Below the pieces are notes generated by a model that was given only the letters and a program-made list of their open reading frames with translations, was not told the origin of the DNA and did not search any database. DNA of 64,000 nucleotides from Sva-07 sp963829585 (GTDB lineage: Bacteria; Actinomycetota; Acidimicrobiia; Acidimicrobiales; Ilumatobacteraceae): positions 124,001 through 188,000 of the forward strand of contig CAWHJD010000005.1 of the NCBI GenBank assembly GCA_963829585.1. Reading direction: 5' to 3'. Made by a program: the position numbers and the translations under genes. Of this stretch, positions 60,438 through 64,000 are shown piece by piece; within the stretch, counting starts at the first letter, position 1; every line of letters starts with the position of its first letter.

Positions 60438-60503
60438 CCGGTCTGTCGGGGTCGGGTCCGGAAAGACCGGGGCGGTCTGTCGGGGTCGGGTCCGGAAAGA
60501 CCG
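60438..60503. repeat. 33-bp hairpin repeat, two variant copies
   Basis: Copies at 60438-60470 and 60473-60503 have left arm CCGGTCTGTC, with G in place of T at one position, and right arm GAAAGACCGG. They separate the copper chaperone from lhr, same strand. Confidence 0.78.
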
Positions 60504-60540
60504 GGGGTTCGACGGTGGGGTGGGTGGATAGGTTGGGCGG

Positions 60541-63500
60541 ATCGCTGACCATCCGGTGCTCGCCGCATTCTCGCCCGCCGTCCGGGAGTGGTTCGCGGCG
60601 TCGTTTCCGGCGCCGACGCCGCCGCAGGTGCAGGGCTGGCCGCACATCGCCGCCGGCGAGCACACGCTGATCTGCGCGCCGACCGGATCGGGCAAGACAC
60701 TCACGGCATTCCTCGCGTCGATCGACCGGCTCACCACCGACCCCCGGCCCGACGAGCGGTCGCACCGCACGCGCGTGCTGTACATCTCGCCACTGCGGGC
60801 GCTCGCCTTCGACATCGAGAAGAACCTCCGAGCGCCGCTGAAGGGCATCGAACTCGCCGCCGAACGCCTCGGCGAGGACTTCGTCGCGCCCGAGGTCGGG
60901 ATGCGCACCGGCGACACGGCAGCGAACGACCGTCAGAAGCTCATCCGACGACCGCCGGACCTCCTCATCACCACGCCGGAGTCGCTCTACCTGATGCTCA
61001 CCTCGTCGGCGCGCGAGACGCTCGTCGGCGTCGAGACCGTGATCATCGACGAGATCCACACGATGGCCACCACGAAACGCGGCGCGCACCTCATGCTGAC
61101 GATGGAGCGACTGGAACTGGTGACCGCCCGGCCACCGCAGCGCATCGGGCTCTCGGCGACGCAACGGCCGCTCGAGGAGGTGGCGGAGTTCCTCGGCGGT
61201 TACAGCGAGCCGGGCATCAAGCGGCCGGTGCAGATCGTCGACGCCGGCATCCGCAAGGCGCTGGAGGTCGAGGTGGTCGTCCCGATCGAGGACATGTCGA
61301 CCATCGGGCAGGTGAAGGTCGAACTCACGGCCGGCCCGGCGACCTCGGCACTGACCGAACGGCGCACGTCGATCTGGCCGAGCATCTACCCGGAGATCCT
61401 GAAGCGGATACTGGCGAATCGCACCACGATCATCTTCTGCAACGCCCGCCGCTCCGCCGAGCGCCTCGCCGCCAAACTCAACGAGCTCTACGAGGAAGAG
61501 GGCGGACGCTCCGCAGGCCGGTACTCGCCCGCCGATCGGTACCCGCGCGGCGAGGGAAGCGCCAGCGACGAGCCGCACGCGGCGCGAGGAGGAAGCGCAG
61601 CGGACGACGAACCCGCCAGGGAGCACGACGAACCCGCTCTTGTAATGGCTCACCACGGATCGTTGGCACGCGAGCAGCGCGTCCTGATCGAGGACCGTCT
61701 CAAGCGCGGGGAGATCCGGGCGATCGTCGCCACCTCGTCGCTGGAACTCGGTATCGACATGGGCGCCGTCGACCTGGTGATCCAGGTGGAATCTCCCGGA
61801 GCGGTCAGCCGGGGCCTCCAGCGGATCGGCCGGGCGGGCCATCAGGTCGGTGAGCCGTCACGCGGCTCGATCTTCCCGAAGCATCGCGGCGACCTGCTCG
61901 AAGCGGCCATCGTCACCCGGCGGATGGTCGACGGCGAGATCGAGTCGACCCGCTACCTGCGCAACCCGCTCGACGTCCTCGCCCAGCAGATCGTGGCCCA
62001 CGTGGCGATCGTGGAGGAGTGTTCGGTCGGCGAGGTGGCGTCGATGGTGCGACGTTGCGCGGGTTTCGCCGACATCTCCGACGATCTGCTCACCAACGTG
62101 CTCGATCTGCTCTCGGGCCGGTACCCGAGCGAGGAGTTCTCCGAGCTGCGTCCCCGCATCGTCTGGGACCGCATCAACGACCGTCTCCGCGCGCGCGACG
62201 GATCCAAGCGCCTCGCCGTGACCTCCGGTGGCACGATTCCCGATCGCGGTCTCTTCGGCGTGTTCCTGCCCGACGGAACGCGAGTGGGCGAGCTCGACGA
62301 GGAGATGGTCTACGAGAGCCGTCCCGGTGAGACGTTCGTGCTCGGCGCGTCCACGTGGCGGATCGAGGACATCACGTTCGAGCGGGTGACGGTGAGTCCG
62401 GCTCCCGGCCAACCCGGCAAGATGCCGTTCTGGCACGGCGACCGCCCGGGTCGGCCGCTCGAGCTCGGTCGGGCGCTCGGGGTGTTCGTGCGTGAGATCC
62501 GTGAACTCGACCAGTCGGCAGCGACCGAGCGGCTGATGTCGCACTACTCCCTCGACGCGTTCGCCGCGGGCAACCTGCAGCAGTATCTGGCTGAACAGGC
62601 CGAGGCGACCGGAGCGGTCCCCGACGATCGGACGGTCGTCGTCGAGCGGTTCCAGGACGAGATCGGCGACTGGCGGATCTGCATCCTCAGCCCGTTCGGG
62701 ACGCCGGTGCACGCGCCATGGGCCATGGCGATCGAGCGACGGTTGATGGACCGCTTCGACATCCCGGTCGAGTCGATGTGGGGTGACGACGGCATCGTGA
62801 TCCGTCTGCCCGAGTCTGCCGTCGAACTCCCCATCGAGGCATTGATGATCGACCCCGAGGACATCGACGAACTCGTCGTCGAGACCCTGCCGCAGACGGC
62901 GCTGTTCGCCGCACGGTTCCGCGAGTGTGCGGGCCGGGCGTTGCTGCTGCCCCGTCGTCGCCCCGATCGTCGGACGCCGCTGTGGCAGCAGCGTCAGCGT
63001 GCTGCCGATCTGCTCGCCGTGGCTGCGAAGTACCCGACGTTCCCGATCCTGTTGGAGACGTCGAGGGAGTGTCTGCAGGACGTCTTCGACGTGCCTGCTC
63101 TCCGTGAGGTCCTGGGGTTGGTGCGGTCGCGGGCGATCCGTGTCGTCACGGTCGACACCGGCAGGGCCAGCCCGATGGCATCGAGCCTGCTGTTCAACTG
63201 GATCGCGGCGTACATGTACGAGGGCGACGCCCCGCTCGCCGAGCGCCGCGCCGCTGCGCTGGCACTCGACCGCGACCTGCTCCGCGACCTGCTCGGCGCC
63301 GAGGAACTGCGCGACCTGCTCGATCCCGAGGTGCTCGCCGACGTCGAACTCGAACTGCAGTGCGTGGCCGACGGTCGGCGAGCGCGCTCGGCCGACGAAC
63401 TCCACGACGTGTTCCGCAAGGTCGGCGATCTGACCGCGGCCGAGGTCGAGTTGCGATGCGAGGCATCCGTCGGCTGGCTCGCGCAGCTCGTCGACGAGCG

Positions 63501-64000
63501 ACGCGTCATCGAGATCGCCCTCGCCGGTGAAACTCGATGGGCCGCCGCCGAGGATGCAGCTCGGTACCGCGACGCGTTCGGCTGCTCGCTCCCGCTCGGG
63601 TTGCCGATGGCGTTCACCGATCCGGTTGCACGTCCCCTCGAGGAACTCGTCGGGCGGTACGCCCGCACACACGGCCCGTTCCTCACCGCCGACGTCGCGA
63701 GGAGGTTCGGGGCTCCGATCGAGCGGATCGCCGGTGCACTCGCCGCGCTCGAGGGCGAGGAGCGTCTCGTCGTCGGCGAGTTCCGGCCCACAGGTGTCTC
63801 GAGGGAGTTCTGCGACGTCGACGTCCTGCGGCAGTTGCGGCGGCGGTCGCTGGCAGCACTGCGCAGAGAGGTGGAACCTGTCGAGCAGGAGGCGTTCGCA
63901 CGATTCCTCACGGCGTGGCATGAGATCCCCGCGCAGCGGCGGGGGATGGACGCCCTCGTCGAGACGCTCGGCGTGCTGTCGGGCACTGCCCTCGTGGCGT
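60541..64000 (+). CDS. lhr: ATP-dependent helicase Lhr, C-terminus cut by window edge
   Basis: Large superfamily 2 DNA helicase of nucleic-acid repair. About 1,150 residues visible: Q-like PTPPQVQGWPHI, Walker A CAPTGSGKTLTAFLA, motif II VIIDEIHTMATTKRG, motif III GLSATQRPLEEVA, motif V ATSSLELGIDMGAVD, motif VI QRIGRAGHQVGEPSRG, then winged helix and Lhr-core. An acidic insert (GSASDEPHAARGGSAADDEP) lies between the RecA-2 strands. TAGGTT at 60529-60534 lies six bases before ATC (60541), in frame; the first conventional start is GTG 60556, with no ribosome site. I place the start at 60541 tentatively. Confidence 0.87.
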   Translation, partial: MADHPVLAAFSPAVREWFAASFPAPTPPQVQGWPHIAAGEHTLICAPTGSGKTLTAFLASIDRLTTDPRPDERSHRTRVLYISPLRALAFDIEKNLRAPLKGIELAAERLGEDFVAPEVGMRTGDTAANDRQKLIRRPPDLLITTPESLYLMLTSSARETLVGVETVIIDEIHTMATTKRGAHLMLTMERLELVTARPPQRIGLSATQRPLEEVAEFLGGYSEPGIKRPVQIVDAGIRKALEVEVVVPIEDMSTIGQVKVELTAGPATSALTERRTSIWPSIYPEILKRILANRTTIIFCNARRSAERLAAKLNELYEEEGGRSAGRYSPADRYPRGEGSASDEPHAARGGSAADDEPAREHDEPALVMAHHGSLAREQRVLIEDRLKRGEIRAIVATSSLELGIDMGAVDLVIQVESPGAVSRGLQRIGRAGHQVGEPSRGSIFPKHRGDLLEAAIVTRRMVDGEIESTRYLRNPLDVLAQQIVAHVAIVEECSVGEVASMVRRCAGFADISDDLLTNVLDLLSGRYPSEEFSELRPRIVWDRINDRLRARDGSKRLAVTSGGTIPDRGLFGVFLPDGTRVGELDEEMVYESRPGETFVLGASTWRIEDITFERVTVSPAPGQPGKMPFWHGDRPGRPLELGRALGVFVREIRELDQSAATERLMSHYSLDAFAAGNLQQYLAEQAEATGAVPDDRTVVVERFQDEIGDWRICILSPFGTPVHAPWAMAIERRLMDRFDIPVESMWGDDGIVIRLPESAVELPIEALMIDPEDIDELVVETLPQTALFAARFRECAGRALLLPRRRPDRRTPLWQQRQRAADLLAVAAKYPTFPILLETSRECLQDVFDVPALREVLGLVRSRAIRVVTVDTGRASPMASSLLFNWIAAYMYEGDAPLAERRAAALALDRDLLRDLLGAEELRDLLDPEVLADVELELQCVADGRRARSADELHDVFRKVGDLTAAEVELRCEASVGWLAQLVDERRVIEIALAGETRWAAAEDAARYRDAFGCSLPLGLPMAFTDPVARPLEELVGRYARTHGPFLTADVARRFGAPIERIAGALAALEGEERLVVGEFRPTGVSREFCDVDVLRQLRRRSLAALRREVEPVEQEAFARFLTAWHEIPAQRRGMDALVETLGVLSGTALVA

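Overview
The window is high-GC chromosomal DNA from an actinobacterium, most likely class Acidimicrobiia (Ilumatobacter-like). Evidence: two WhiB regulators, a DUF3097 protein, an Sdh1-type three-subunit succinate dehydrogenase, SenX3-RegX3 signalling, an Rv0958/Rv0959-like ATPase-VWA pair and coproporphyrin-type haem genes. The taxonomic call is inference. I see no tRNA, rRNA, CRISPR array, insertion sequence, prophage or attachment site. No stretch over 300 bases lacks a gene; the longer gaps (about 120-235 bases) hold promoters, hairpins or repeats and are described.

Layout. 1-3.8 kb: DNA glycosylase, SCP2-like protein, an unknown protein, an SDR and DUF3097. 3.9-6.0 kb: membrane pyrophosphatase hppA, broken by about twelve single-base frameshifts. 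6.2-9.7 kb: sdhCAB. 9.7-17 kb: a GH2 glycosidase and an AAA+ ATPase/VWA pair split by an oppositely oriented cyclase and a GH1-like pseudoenzyme. 17-18.6 kb: whiB, tatA, whiB. 18.6-29 kb: ppk1, then a PHO-box-controlled pstSCAB-phoU-senX3-regX3-MFS run. 29-35.6 kb: zincin-like protein, epimerase, moaE, mreB, ppk2, and a RIO kinase behind a short leader peptide. 35.6-42.5 kb: PQQ dehydrogenase, thioesterase, nitroreductase, methyltransferase, MFS, acyltransferase and a DUF457 membrane protein. 42.5-46.5 kb: a GT4/methyltransferase/alpha-barrel operon and galM. 46.5-52.7 kb: dtd and the hemE-cpfC-cgoX-sortase-lnt operon. 52.8-64 kb: HelD-like ATPase, IdeR-like regulator, helicase, ABC-F, copper chaperone and Lhr.

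Phosphate is the clearest functional theme. Uptake (Pst), signalling (PhoU, SenX3-RegX3) and polyphosphate turnover (Ppk1, Ppk2) lie within 16 kb, and pyrophosphatase lies about 12 kb upstream. PHO-box repeats precede pstS.

Two features of gene expression recur. First, about twenty genes on both strands have a TANNNT-type -10 hexamer ending 6-9 bases before the start codon and no Shine-Dalgarno sequence, which predicts leaderless mRNAs; three divergent gene pairs are only 17-24 bp apart and appear to share one -10 element. Second, gene ends are marked by near-perfect hairpins, including a 33-bp element present five times. The most checkable oddities are the multiply frameshifted hppA, a frameshifted sortase, an Lnt with Ser at the catalytic Cys position, glycosidase homologues with altered catalytic residues, upstream micro-ORFs before the RIO kinase and ABC-F genes, and a possible ATC start for lhr.
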